Source of the DNA: Lentzea aerocolonigenes
GTDB lineage: Bacteria > Actinomycetota > Actinomycetes > Mycobacteriales > Pseudonocardiaceae
Assembly (NCBI RefSeq): GCF_000955955.1
Contig: NZ_JYJG01000373.1
Location: 1 to 21,159 of the forward strand
Direction of reading: 5' to 3'
DNA length: 21,159 nt
The stretch's first letter is position 1, and every line of letters starts with the position of its first letter. Below are positions 1 through 7,176 of this stretch, one piece after another. The notes under the pieces were generated by a model, which was not told the origin of the DNA, made no database searches, and saw only the letters and a program-made list of their open reading frames with translations. A program made the translations under genes and the position numbers.

Positions 1-54
1 ACTGCTCGCCTTCGGCATCGCTTGGGTGCCGTTGGCGGGGCGGGGCATCGCGTG

Positions 55-954
55 TCAGGTCAGGGAGGCGACTTGGTCGCTCACCACTTGGGCTGCGGCT
101 GATACCAGGGCTGTCACTGCCGGGTTCGTCGAGTTGTCCTGGCGCCAGCCGAACTGCGTGTAGACGCGGAACGTCGGGGACCAGGGCAAGCGGACCAACC
201 TGCCGTCGGCGAGTTCGGAGGCGACGGTGACTTCGGGCATCAGGGCGATGCCGAGGCCTGAGGCGACGGCTCGTTTGGCGGCGTCCACCGAGTCCAGTTC
301 CAGGACGGGGGCGCGGGTGTCGTCGTAGCCGAGGGAGTGTTCGAAGAGTTCGTGGTAGGAGGCGCCGTTCTCGGCTCTGATGAGGGTGCTGCTGGTGAGG
401 TCGTCCTCGGTCAGGGACTGGCGTTGGGTGAGCATGTGGCTCGGGCCCGCGACCATGACGAGAGGTTCGGGGCAGAGGACTGTGGTTTCGAGGCCTTCGC
501 GGGGTTCGATGGCGCCGATGAAGAAGGCGCAGTCGAGGGCGCCGTCGCGTACGGAGTTCAGGTTGTTCAGGGTGTTTCGGGAGTGCAGCGAGAGTTGGAC
601 GGACGGGTAGCGCCAGCACATGTATTCGATGAGCGGTAGCAGACGGTAGTCGGTCAAACTCTGTGCGGAGCCGATGACGAGTTTGCCGTGCGGCTCGCCG
701 TTCATCGTTATGGCTTTTCGGGCCTTTTCGGTGAGGTTGATGATGTTTCGCGCGAACGGGAGCAGTTCTACGCCCGCGGACGTCATCTGGATACCTCGTG
801 GGAGGCGTCGGAAAAGGACGACTCCCAAGGCCTCCTCGAGTGCCTTGATGCGGGTCGTGATGGTCGGCTGCGAGCAGTTGAGCGTGGCAGCGGCCTTGGT
901 GAAGCTCCCTGTCTGAACCACGGTTGTGAACGCGAGAAGCTGGCGTGTCTCCAT
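55..954 (-). CDS. LysR-family transcriptional regulator
   Basis: This 299-residue protein has the LysR-type layout and normal length. An N-terminal winged HTH occupies about residues 1-60, with a recognition region near residues 17-40 (SFTKAAATLNCSQPTITTRI) and the LysR pattern LEEALGVVLFRR just after. An effector-binding domain follows from about residue 90. I chose the ATG at 954 because METRQLLAF is the typical LysR N-terminus; the reading frame stays open upstream to 1023, but those residues do not look like family sequence. Family members bind DNA as tetramers and usually regulate a neighbouring or divergent gene in response to a small molecule. No target can be named, because the adjacent secreted-protein gene is co-oriented and ends in a terminator. 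A short inverted repeat TTAG-tg-CTAA at 1067-1076 lies upstream and could be part of an autoregulatory site. The family call is confident; ligand and targets are unknown. Confidence 0.93.
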   Translation of the reverse strand: METRQLLAFTTVVQTGSFTKAAATLNCSQPTITTRIKALEEALGVVLFRRLPRGIQMTSAGVELLPFARNIINLTEKARKAITMNGEPHGKLVIGSAQSLTDYRLLPLIEYMCWRYPSVQLSLHSRNTLNNLNSVRDGALDCAFFIGAIEPREGLETTVLCPEPLVMVAGPSHMLTQRQSLTEDDLTSSTLIRAENGASYHELFEHSLGYDDTRAPVLELDSVDAAKRAVASGLGIALMPEVTVASELADGRLVRLPWSPTFRVYTQFGWRQDNSTNPAVTALVSAAAQVVSDQVASLT

Positions 955-1195
955 CAGGCGGATCCTCGGATTAAAACGGTGCGACGACTTTTTCTCGTTC
1001 GTTCCCGTGGTCCTGTTACGCATGGTGCGAGCGTCGTAACGCTACCTGTCGGTCGCGCGCCGGAGATTAGTGCTAACGGAGTCATCTTGATCGGTCTGGA
1101 ATCGGTGTTGCGGCCGAAAGAGTGAAATTGAGATGGGGCGTTTGACGGGCGGTAGTTGCGCGACTCTTTTCCGTGAAGCCTTTCGCCACGCGAAC

Positions 1196-1230
1196 AAAAA
1201 ACGCCGCCGTCCGGGGGTGGGCGGCGGCGC
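1196..1230 (-). terminator. Rho-independent terminator of the secreted-protein gene
   Basis: Read on the minus strand, an 8-bp GC stem (arms 1222-1229 and 1202-1209, CGCCGCCG/CGGCGGCG) is followed by a run of six U (1196-1201). It starts about 13 nt past the stop codon of the gene ending at 1243. It would separate that gene from the LysR gene downstream. Confidence 0.85.
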
Positions 1231-1242
1231 TCTGCGGGCGGG

Positions 1243-2025
1243 CTAGCAGGAGGCTGCGGTGGTGTTCGTGAGGAGGCGGTAGGTCGTCGGGGGCTGGGCC
1301 GGGTCGGGCTGTTGCCTGATCACCAGCGCGTGGCCCCTGGCCGCCGTGCGGGCCCGGTCGGCGTACTTCGCGAACGGTTGGTGGCCGGTCAGCTGGTCCA
1401 CGTCGGACACGGTGACGATCGAGACGGTGGTGCGGGCCGGGCTGCCGCCGGTGCGGTCGCCTGGCGTCACGTCGTCCAGCGTCAACGGGCCCGAGTTCGG
1501 CGTCACGTCGACGAGCTGGCCTCCGCGCCGCACCTGGAACCGGGTCGGGTTCGGGTTGCCCGACCAGATTTCACCGGTCTTGCTGTCGCAGGTGACGCCG
1601 CCCTCTGCCTGGATCACGGCGAACGGCAGTCCGGACGGGTCCTCGTCCACCAGCGACAGGGTTCCCCACGAGCTGCTCCCGCTGACGCCGTCGCCGTCGT
1701 GGTTCGAGCCCGCGATCCCGATCGCGTAGTCCCAGGCGGGCGCGGTCGCGTCGTCGGACAGCCGGATGTCCCAGCCGGGATGGGCGGTGGTGCGGCCGCT
1801 CGCGTGCTCGGACTGCCGGAACTCGTTGTGGTCGCCGGGGCGACCGCTTTCGACCACGAGTGACTCGGTGCGGTCGCCCACCTGGAACGAGTAGAGGGCG
1901 GCGGTCGCCTCCAGGGCGAGCGGGTCGGCCTGGGCGGGCCCGGCGGTCGCGCCGATCAACGCCGCGCAGGCAGCTGTGGCGGTGGCGAGTCTGACGGTGG
2001 CGAGTCTGCCGACGGCAGGTGGCAT
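1243..2025 (-). CDS. Secreted protein of unknown function
   Basis: I do not recognise the family of this 260-residue protein. The N-terminus has a hydrophobic alanine-rich stretch and a signal-peptidase I site (AQA then DPLALEA) near residue 33, so export by Sec is likely. The mature part is about 227 residues, acidic and polar, with no membrane segment. It contains two cysteines, Cys146 and the C-terminal Cys260, that could form a disulfide tying the C-terminus down. The ATG at 2025 is preferred over an in-frame TTG at 2037, because a strong purine-rich RBS (GGGGGA) lies about 6 nt upstream of the ATG and would overlap the TTG start. It has its own strong terminator, so it is probably transcribed alone. 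Neighbours give no functional hint. Expression as a real gene is supported by RBS, signal peptide and terminator together. Confidence 0.8.
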   Translation of the reverse strand: MPPAVGRLATVRLATATAACAALIGATAGPAQADPLALEATAALYSFQVGDRTESLVVESGRPGDHNEFRQSEHASGRTTAHPGWDIRLSDDATAPAWDYAIGIAGSNHDGDGVSGSSSWGTLSLVDEDPSGLPFAVIQAEGGVTCDSKTGEIWSGNPNPTRFQVRRGGQLVDVTPNSGPLTLDDVTPGDRTGGSPARTTVSIVTVSDVDQLTGHQPFAKYADRARTAARGHALVIRQQPDPAQPPTTYRLLTNTTAASC

Positions 2026-2252
2026 CGAGTCCCCCAAGTGATCACTTCGAACCCCAGGTGGCGGCTCCGACGGCCGCCGGATCCGACGCTAGCGAGAGGG
2101 TCCGACAATTCCGGTCAACTGTGCCGGGAGAGGTCTGGTCCGGGGCGGCGGCGGTCACAGAGCGGGTCTCGCCTAGACTCGCTGGGAATCCGGGCGCCAC
2201 CTAAGGCGGTACCGGCTGTCTGCACGTTCTTGTTCGTTACGAGGAGTCCACG

Positions 2253-3602
2253 TTGAAGAGCACCGTCGAGCACCTGAGCCCGACGAGGGTCCGGATCAAC
2301 GTCGAGGTGCCGTTCGACGAGCTCAAGTCGAACTTCGACCAGGCGTACCGGAAGCTCGCGAAGCAGGTCCGCATCCCCGGTTTCCGTCCGGGCAAGGCCC
2401 CCGCCAAGGTGCTGGAGAGCCGCATCGGCCGCGCTCCGGTGCTGGACGAGGTCATCCAGGAGGCCATCCCGGCCAAGTACCTGGAAGCGGTCAACGCGGG
2501 TGAGGTGCGCACGCTCGGCCGTCCCGACTTCGAGGTCACCAAGATCGAAGACGGCGAGACGCTCGAGTTCACCGCCGAGGTCGACGTTCGTCCCGAGATC
2601 ACCGTGCCCGCGTTCGGCGAGCTGGAGATCTCGGTCGACGAGCAGGAGGTCACGGACGAGGACGTGGCGACGCAGCTCGACGAGCTCCGCGCCCGCTTCG
2701 GCACGCTGACCGGCGTCACCCGCCCCGCCGAGACCGGTGACTTCGTCATCGTCGACCTGTCCGCGACGGTCGACGGCGAAGAGGTCGAGGAGGCGCGCAC
2801 CAGCGGCCTGTCCTACGAGATCGGCTCCGGCCAGCTCGTCGAGGGCATCGACGACGCCCTGGTCGGCGCCTCCGAGGGCGAGACCAAGACGTTCAACACG
2901 ACGCTCGTCGCCGGCGACCACCAGGGCCGTGAGGCCGAGGTCACCGTGGTGCTGAACAGCGTCAAGGAGCGTCAGCTCCCGGAGCTCGACGACGAGTTCG
3001 CGCAGCTCGCCAGCGAGTTCGACACGCTCGACGAGCTCAAGGCCGACCTGCAGACCCGCCTGGGCCGCGTCAAGAAGATGCAGCAGGGCGTGCAGGCGCG
3101 CGACAAGGTCCTCGAGGCGCTGCTGGAGACCACCGAGGTCCCGCTGCCCGAGGGCATCGTCCAGGGCGAGATCGACGCGCGCAAGCACGACGCCGTGCAC
3201 GCGTTCGACCACGACGAGGCGAAGTTCGCCGAGTGGCTGACCGAGCAGGGTCAGACCGAGGAGGAGTTCGACGCCGAGCTGCGCAAGGCCGCCGAGCAGG
3301 CCGTCAAGACGCAGCTGGTGCTCGACTCGATCGCGGACGCCGAGCAGGTCACGGTGTCCGACGGCGAGCTGACCGAGCGGATCATCTACCAGGCCCAGCG
3401 CTTCGGCATCAGCCCGGACGAGTACGTCAAGCGCGCGCAGCAGTCCGGTCAGCTCGGCGCGATCTTCGCCGACGTGCGCCGCGGCAAGGCTCTCGCGAGC
3501 GTCGTGCGCCAGGCTTCGGTGTCCGACACCTCTGGCACCAAGCTGGACCTCGACGAGCTCTTCGGCGAGACCAAGTCCGATGAGGACAGCACTCAGCAGT
3601 AA
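2253..3602 (+). CDS. tig: Trigger factor, ribosome-associated chaperone and prolyl isomerase
   Basis: Trigger factor binds near the ribosome exit tunnel and shields nascent chains; its FKBP-like domain isomerises prolyl bonds. The 449-residue length is usual. The N-terminal ribosome-binding domain carries the signature GFRPGKAP at residues 43-50. An FKBP-type PPIase segment follows at about residues 155-240 ([15 protein letters not shown], then [15 protein letters not shown]). The rest is the helical chaperone domain. The C-terminus is acidic ([12 protein letters not shown]). Translation starts at a TTG, with GAGGAG about 6 nt upstream, and the N-terminus [14 protein letters not shown] matches actinobacterial trigger factors. 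It is followed by clpP1-clpP2-clpX, the standard bacterial order. A TAGACT hexamer at 2174-2179 could be its -10 element, but no good -35 is visible. Confidence 0.98.
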   Translation: MKSTVEHLSPTRVRINVEVPFDELKSNFDQAYRKLAKQVRIPGFRPGKAPAKVLESRIGRAPVLDEVIQEAIPAKYLEAVNAGEVRTLGRPDFEVTKIEDGETLEFTAEVDVRPEITVPAFGELEISVDEQEVTDEDVATQLDELRARFGTLTGVTRPAETGDFVIVDLSATVDGEEVEEARTSGLSYEIGSGQLVEGIDDALVGASEGETKTFNTTLVAGDHQGREAEVTVVLNSVKERQLPELDDEFAQLASEFDTLDELKADLQTRLGRVKKMQQGVQARDKVLEALLETTEVPLPEGIVQGEIDARKHDAVHAFDHDEAKFAEWLTEQGQTEEEFDAELRKAAEQAVKTQLVLDSIADAEQVTVSDGELTERIIYQAQRFGISPDEYVKRAQQSGQLGAIFADVRRGKALASVVRQASVSDTSGTKLDLDELFGETKSDEDSTQQ

Positions 3603-3616
3603 CGCTGTCAGCGAAC
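3601..3616. promoter_or_regulatory. Candidate ClgR operator upstream of clpP1P2
   Basis: AACGCTGTCAGCGAAC contains the perfect palindrome CGCTG-T-CAGCG (3603-3613) and overlaps the tig stop codon. In actinobacteria the Xre-type activator ClgR binds a CGCY-N3-RGCG palindrome with A/T flanks upstream of clpP1P2 (consensus recalled, not searched). The match and position fit, about 110 nt before clpP1. The left flank is imperfect. No clgR gene is in the window. Confidence 0.55.
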
Positions 3617-3648
3617 GCGGGCGGTGTCGGGCATCTGACGCCGCCCGC
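3617..3648 (+). terminator. Hairpin between tig and clpP1
   Basis: A 12-bp stem (3617-3628 with 3637-3648, one G-U pair) encloses an 8-nt loop, 14 nt after the tig stop codon. There is no U-tract, as in many actinobacterial terminators. It probably separates tig transcription from that of clpP1P2, or attenuates it. Confidence 0.55.
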
Positions 3649-3718
3649 CTTCGTTAAGGTCGGTTGCAGAAGGTTTTGGCATTCCAGATTCGTTCCACCT
3701 GGAGTTAGGCAGGCAGAC

Positions 3719-4333
3719 GTGACGCAGCACTCCTTCCCGACCCCCGAGATGCGGTCGGCCACCGCCGGGATGAACCTCAACGACTCGGTGTACGAGCGGC
3801 TGCTCCGCGAGCGGATCATCGTCCTGGGATCACAGGTCGAAGAGGGCATCGCCAACCAGATCACCGCTCAGCTGCTGCTTCTCGCCGCTGAGGACCCCGA
3901 GAAGGACATCACCCTCTACATCAACTCGCCGGGTGGCTCCGTCACGGCGGGCATGGCCATCTTCGACACGATGCAGCTCATCGAGCCGGACGTGGCCACG
4001 TACGCCATGGGCCTCGCGGCGTCGATGGGGCAGTTCCTGCTCTCCGCGGGTGCTCCCGGCAAGCGCCACGCGCTGCCGCACGCCCGCATCCTCATGCACC
4101 AGCCGTCGGCCGGTGTCGGCGGTACGGCCGCGGACATCGCGATCCAGGCGGACATGCTGACGCGCACCAAGCGCGAGATGGCGGAGCTCATCGCCGAGCA
4201 CACCGGCCAGTCGGTGGAGACCATCACCCGTGACTCCGACCGCGACCGCTGGTTCACGGCGCAGGAGGCGCTCGAGTACGGCTTTGTCGACAAGGTCGTC
4301 ACCCGCCCCCAGTCCGTGCGCTCGGGCAACTAG
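3719..4333 (+). CDS. clpP1: ATP-dependent Clp protease proteolytic subunit ClpP1
   Basis: This 204-residue ClpP subunit forms the degradation chamber that ClpX or ClpC feeds with unfolded substrates. The serine protease triad is visible: Ser102 in MGLAASMGQ, His127 in LMHQPS and Asp176 in DSDRDRW, with the standard 25-residue Ser-His and 49-residue His-Asp spacing. The oxyanion-loop sequence [11 protein letters not shown] is intact. The start is a GTG; its N-terminus aligns in style with mycobacterial ClpP1 (..MRS...[13 protein letters not shown]). The short propeptide-like N-terminus suggests processing. clpP2 follows after 20 nt, and actinobacterial ClpP is known to be a mixed ClpP1-ClpP2 tetradecamer, so co-expression is expected. 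A ClgR-like palindrome upstream suggests stress-responsive activation. Confidence 0.97.
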   Translation: MTQHSFPTPEMRSATAGMNLNDSVYERLLRERIIVLGSQVEEGIANQITAQLLLLAAEDPEKDITLYINSPGGSVTAGMAIFDTMQLIEPDVATYAMGLAASMGQFLLSAGAPGKRHALPHARILMHQPSAGVGGTAADIAIQADMLTRTKREMAELIAEHTGQSVETITRDSDRDRWFTAQEALEYGFVDKVVTRPQSVRSGN

Positions 4334-4353
4334 GAAGCTGAGGAGATCTCGAA

Positions 4354-4983
4354 GTGAGCCAGTTCCACACGCCTCAGTCGCGCTACGTGCTGCCCTCGTT
4401 CGTCGAGCGCACCAGCTACGGCATGAAGGAGTCGAACCCGTACAACAAGCTGTTCGAGGAGCGCATCATCTTCCTCGGCGTGCAGGTTGACGACGCCTCG
4501 GCCAACGACGTCATGGCGCAGCTGCTCGTGCTCGAGTCCGAGGACCCGGACCGCGACATCCTGATGTACATCAACTCGCCGGGTGGCTCGTTCACCTCGC
4601 TGATGGCCATCTACGACACGATGCAGTTCGTGCGCCCGGACATCCAGACGTACTGCCTCGGCCAGGCCGCCTCGGCCGCCGCGGTGCTGCTGGCCGCCGG
4701 TACGCCCGGCAAGCGCCACGCGCTGCCGAACGCGCGAATCCTGATCCACCAGCCCTCCATGGAGGGTGCGTACGGTCAGGTGTCCGACCTGGAGATCCAG
4801 TCGAACGAGATCCAGCGCGTGCGCCGCCTGATGGAGACCACCCTCGCGCGGCACACGAACCGGACGGCAGAGGAGGTCCGCGAGAGCATCGAGCGCGACC
4901 GGATCCTCACGGCCGACGAGGCCAAGGAGTACGGCATCGTCGACTCCGTGCTGCCCTACCGCAAGCTTTCCGCCAAGTCCTGA
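4354..4983 (+). CDS. clpP2: ATP-dependent Clp protease proteolytic subunit ClpP2
   Basis: This second ClpP paralogue (209 residues) is encoded directly after clpP1 with a GAGGAG RBS ahead of a GTG start. Catalytic residues are Ser107 (GQAASAAA), His132 (LIHQPSMEG) and Asp182 (SIERDR). [10 protein letters not shown] is present. The N-terminal extension with [15 protein letters not shown] is characteristic of the ClpP2 type and precedes the axial-loop region. In related actinobacteria the ClpP2 ring is the one docked by the ATPase while ClpP1 provides peptidase activity. A hairpin follows the stop codon, so clpP1P2 looks like a bicistronic unit separate from clpX. Confidence 0.97.
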   Translation: MSQFHTPQSRYVLPSFVERTSYGMKESNPYNKLFEERIIFLGVQVDDASANDVMAQLLVLESEDPDRDILMYINSPGGSFTSLMAIYDTMQFVRPDIQTYCLGQAASAAAVLLAAGTPGKRHALPNARILIHQPSMEGAYGQVSDLEIQSNEIQRVRRLMETTLARHTNRTAEEVRESIERDRILTADEAKEYGIVDSVLPYRKLSAKS

Positions 4984-4991
4984 GTCGGTGT

Positions 4992-5021
4992 CCCGGGCTG
5001 TGGGAAACCCCAGAGCCCGGG
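4992..5021 (+). terminator. Hairpin after clpP2
   Basis: CCCGGGCT (4992-4999) pairs perfectly with AGCCCGGG (5014-5021), with further pairing inside (TGGG with CCCA). It begins 8 nt after the clpP2 stop. No U-tract follows. It likely ends the clpP1P2 transcript before clpX. Confidence 0.65.
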
Positions 5022-5179
5022 CACTGTCGACCCACCCGACACGCCGATGTGACCGGTTAACTGGCCTGATCGACGTGCCGGGGGGACGCTGGTCCTCCCC
5101 TGAAACGGGGTAGGCCAGGTACCGTCAGGAGAACGGGCTCAGCACCCACAGCCAGTGGGACTGCCACAGCAAGTCAGCA

Positions 5180-5203
5180 GGCGCACTACAGCAGGTGTGC
5201 GCC
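5180..5203 (+). promoter_or_regulatory. Hairpin in the clpX leader next to the RBS
   Basis: GGCGCAC (5180-5186) and GTGCGCC (5197-5203) pair perfectly around a 10-nt loop. The purine tract GGAGGGG (5204-5210) starts immediately after the stem. A smaller CCCAC/GTGGG hairpin (5145-5159) lies upstream. The 243-nt gap between clpP2 and clpX shows no other gene. A role in translation or RNA stability is inferred only from position. Confidence 0.35.
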
Positions 5204-5226
5204 GGAGGGGACATAGGTCAGCGGTC

Positions 5227-6507
5227 ATGGCGCGTATCGGTGACGGCGGCGACTTGCTGAAGTGCTCTTTCTGCGGAAAGAGCCAGAAGCAGGTGAAGAA
5301 ACTCATCGCCGGCCCCGGCGTCTACATCTGCGATGAGTGCATCGATCTCTGCAACGAGATCATCGAGGAGGAGCTGGCCGAAGCCGGCGACGTGAAGCTC
5401 GACGAGCTGCCGAAGCCCGCCGAGATCCACGAGTTCCTCGACCAGTACGTCATCGGCCAGAGTGATGCCAAGCGCACCCTCTCCGTCGCCGTCTACAACC
5501 ACTACAAGCGCATCCAGGCGGGCGACCGCGGGCGCGAGGGTCGTGATGACGGCGTTGAGCTGGCGAAGTCGAACATTTTGATGCTCGGCCCGACGGGCTG
5601 TGGCAAGACCTACCTCGCGCAGACGCTCGCGAAAATGCTGAACGTGCCGTTCGCCATCGCCGACGCGACGGCACTGACGGAGGCCGGGTACGTCGGTGAG
5701 GACGTCGAGAACATCCTCCTGAAGCTCATCCAGGCCGCCGACTACGACGTGAAGCGCGCCGAGACGGGCATCATCTACATCGACGAGGTCGACAAGATCG
5801 CTCGAAAGAGTGAAAACCCGTCGATCACGCGCGATGTGTCCGGTGAGGGCGTCCAGCAGGCGTTGCTCAAGATCCTGGAAGGCACCACCGCATCGGTGCC
5901 ACCGCAGGGCGGCCGCAAGCACCCGCACCAGGAGTTCATCCAGATCGACACGACGAACGTGCTGTTCATCGTGGCCGGCGCCTTCGCGGGCCTGGAGAAG
6001 ATCATTCAGGACCGGGTCGGCAAGCGCGGCCTGGGCTTCGGCGCCGAGGTTCGCTCCAAGGCCGAGGTGGAGGCGTCGGACTTCTTCGCCGACTCCATGC
6101 CGGAGGACCTGATCAAGTTCGGCCTGATCCCCGAGTTCATCGGGCGTCTGCCGATGGTCGCCTCCGTCACCAACCTCGACAAGCCGTCGCTGGTGATGAT
6201 CCTCACCGAGCCGAAGAACGCGCTGGTCAAGCAGTACCAGAAGCTCTTCGAGATGGACGGCGTCGAGCTCGAGTTCACCAAAACCGCGCTGGAAGCGGTC
6301 GCCGACCAGGCGATCCTGCGCGGCACCGGTGCCCGAGGTCTGCGCGCGATCATGGAAGAGGTCCTGCTCCCGGTGATGTACGACATCCCGAGCCGCACGG
6401 ACGTCGCCAAGGTCGTCATCACCGAGCAGACGGTGAAGGAGAACGTGAACCCGACGATCGTGGCCCGGCAGCCCTCGCGCCGGGAGAGGCGAGAGAAGTC
6501 GGCGTAG
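5227..6507 (+). CDS. clpX: ClpX, AAA+ unfoldase of the ClpXP protease
   Basis: ClpX recognises tagged proteins, unfolds them with ATP and threads them into ClpP. The 426-residue protein starts at ATG 5227 ([20 protein letters not shown]); the frame is open upstream but that extension is not ClpX-like. The N-terminal C4 zinc domain uses Cys13, Cys16, Cys35 and Cys38. Walker A is GPTGCGKT at 121-128, followed by the pore loop GYVGED at 154-159 and Walker B IIYIDE at 182-187. The ClpP-docking loop reads LGF at about 269-271, a variant of the usual IGF. Sensor 2 is [11 protein letters not shown] near the C-terminus. An RBS-like GGAGGGG lies 16 nt upstream, a long spacing, next to a leader hairpin. 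A long terminator hairpin follows the gene. Confidence 0.98.
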   Translation: MARIGDGGDLLKCSFCGKSQKQVKKLIAGPGVYICDECIDLCNEIIEEELAEAGDVKLDELPKPAEIHEFLDQYVIGQSDAKRTLSVAVYNHYKRIQAGDRGREGRDDGVELAKSNILMLGPTGCGKTYLAQTLAKMLNVPFAIADATALTEAGYVGEDVENILLKLIQAADYDVKRAETGIIYIDEVDKIARKSENPSITRDVSGEGVQQALLKILEGTTASVPPQGGRKHPHQEFIQIDTTNVLFIVAGAFAGLEKIIQDRVGKRGLGFGAEVRSKAEVEASDFFADSMPEDLIKFGLIPEFIGRLPMVASVTNLDKPSLVMILTEPKNALVKQYQKLFEMDGVELEFTKTALEAVADQAILRGTGARGLRAIMEEVLLPVMYDIPSRTDVAKVVITEQTVKENVNPTIVARQPSRRERREKSA

Positions 6508-6519
6508 TTTTTGATCGTT

Positions 6520-6557
6520 CCGAAAGGGCGTCGGTGGCCGCACCGGCGCCCTTTCGG
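6520..6557 (+). terminator. Terminator hairpin after clpX
   Basis: CCGAAAGGGCG (6520-6530) pairs perfectly with CGCCCTTTCGG (6547-6557). The inner CGGTG/CACCG continues the stem to a 4-nt loop, giving about 17 bp in all. Only a weak U-tract follows (CGTTCT). The stem is clear, and termination is the likely role. Confidence 0.75.
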
Positions 6558-6574
6558 CGTTCTAAGGTGGAGGC

Positions 6575-7153
6575 ATGTCGCTGCCTCACGTGCTCCTGAT
6601 CCACGGCTACACCGGTTCCGGTCCCGGTCACTGGCAGCGCTGGCTGGCCCAGACGGTGTCCGAGCACGGCGGCATGGCTGACATGCCGCACTTCAGCGAC
6701 CCGGACCAGCCTGACCGCGACACCTGGCTGCGCGAGCTCGACACCCACCTCGAAGCCGCGCCCACCGACCGCGAACGGGTCGTGGTGGCGCACTCGCTCG
6801 GGTGCTACCTCTGGCTGCACCACGCCGCCCGCGAGGGCATCGGGCACGTCGACCGCGTGCTGCTGGTGGCCCCGCCCGCGCCGGACTACCCGGAGCCGGC
6901 CATCAAGTCGTTCTTCCCGGCCCCGCTCGACCCCACCGGCCTGCGCCGCGCCGCCACGGAGACGCGCCTGGTCGTGGGCGACGGTGATCCGTACTGCTCG
7001 ATGCCGGCCGCCAAGCAGCTCGCGGAGACGTTGCGGATCGAGGTCGACGTGCTGCCCGACGCGGCACACATCAACATCGACGCGGGCTACGGGGAGTGGC
7101 CGGCGGTGCTCAAGTGGGTGCGGTCGAAGACGGTGCCGCTCTCACCGCGCTAG
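6575..7153 (+). CDS. RBBP9/YdeN-type alpha/beta hydrolase
   Basis: This 192-residue protein matches the small serine hydrolases of the RBBP9/YdeN family, which lack a lid domain. It begins VLLIHGYTGSGPGHWQRWL, the family's N-terminal signature. The proposed triad is Ser74 in VVAHSLGC, Asp138 in VGDGDPY and His165 in PDAAHINID. There is no signal peptide, so it should act in the cytoplasm. Natural substrates of this family are poorly known. The ATG has a good RBS (GGTGGAGG) 1 to 8 nt upstream. The stop is 23 nt before the start of the double beta-lactamase gene on the same strand, which suggests one operon of serine hydrolases beginning after the clpX terminator. Confidence 0.9.
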   Translation: MSLPHVLLIHGYTGSGPGHWQRWLAQTVSEHGGMADMPHFSDPDQPDRDTWLRELDTHLEAAPTDRERVVVAHSLGCYLWLHHAAREGIGHVDRVLLVAPPAPDYPEPAIKSFFPAPLDPTGLRRAATETRLVVGDGDPYCSMPAAKQLAETLRIEVDVLPDAAHINIDAGYGEWPAVLKWVRSKTVPLSPR

Positions 7154-7176
7154 ACGATTCACTTCCTGGGGGGAAC

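Noticed and set aside
1..54. Possible edge fragment of another gene, such as a minus-strand start at ATG 48 or 18, or a plus-strand end encoding LLAFGIAWVPLAGRGIA
   Set aside because: It is too short to decide. The plus-strand frame would run over 100 nt into the LysR gene before stopping, and the minus-strand starts lack an RBS.
2042..2056. TTCGAACCCC, resembling a tRNA T-loop
   Set aside because: Neither strand shows the paired T-stem, the anticodon arm or the acceptor stem around it.
2115..3212. 365-codon minus-strand frame opposite tig
   Set aside because: This is a shadow of trigger factor, with a repetitive Leu/Asp/Val/Glu composition and no supporting start region.
5218..6543. 441-codon minus-strand frame opposite clpX
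   Set aside because: This is a codon-bias shadow of clpX. It has no recognisable motif and spans the clpX terminator.
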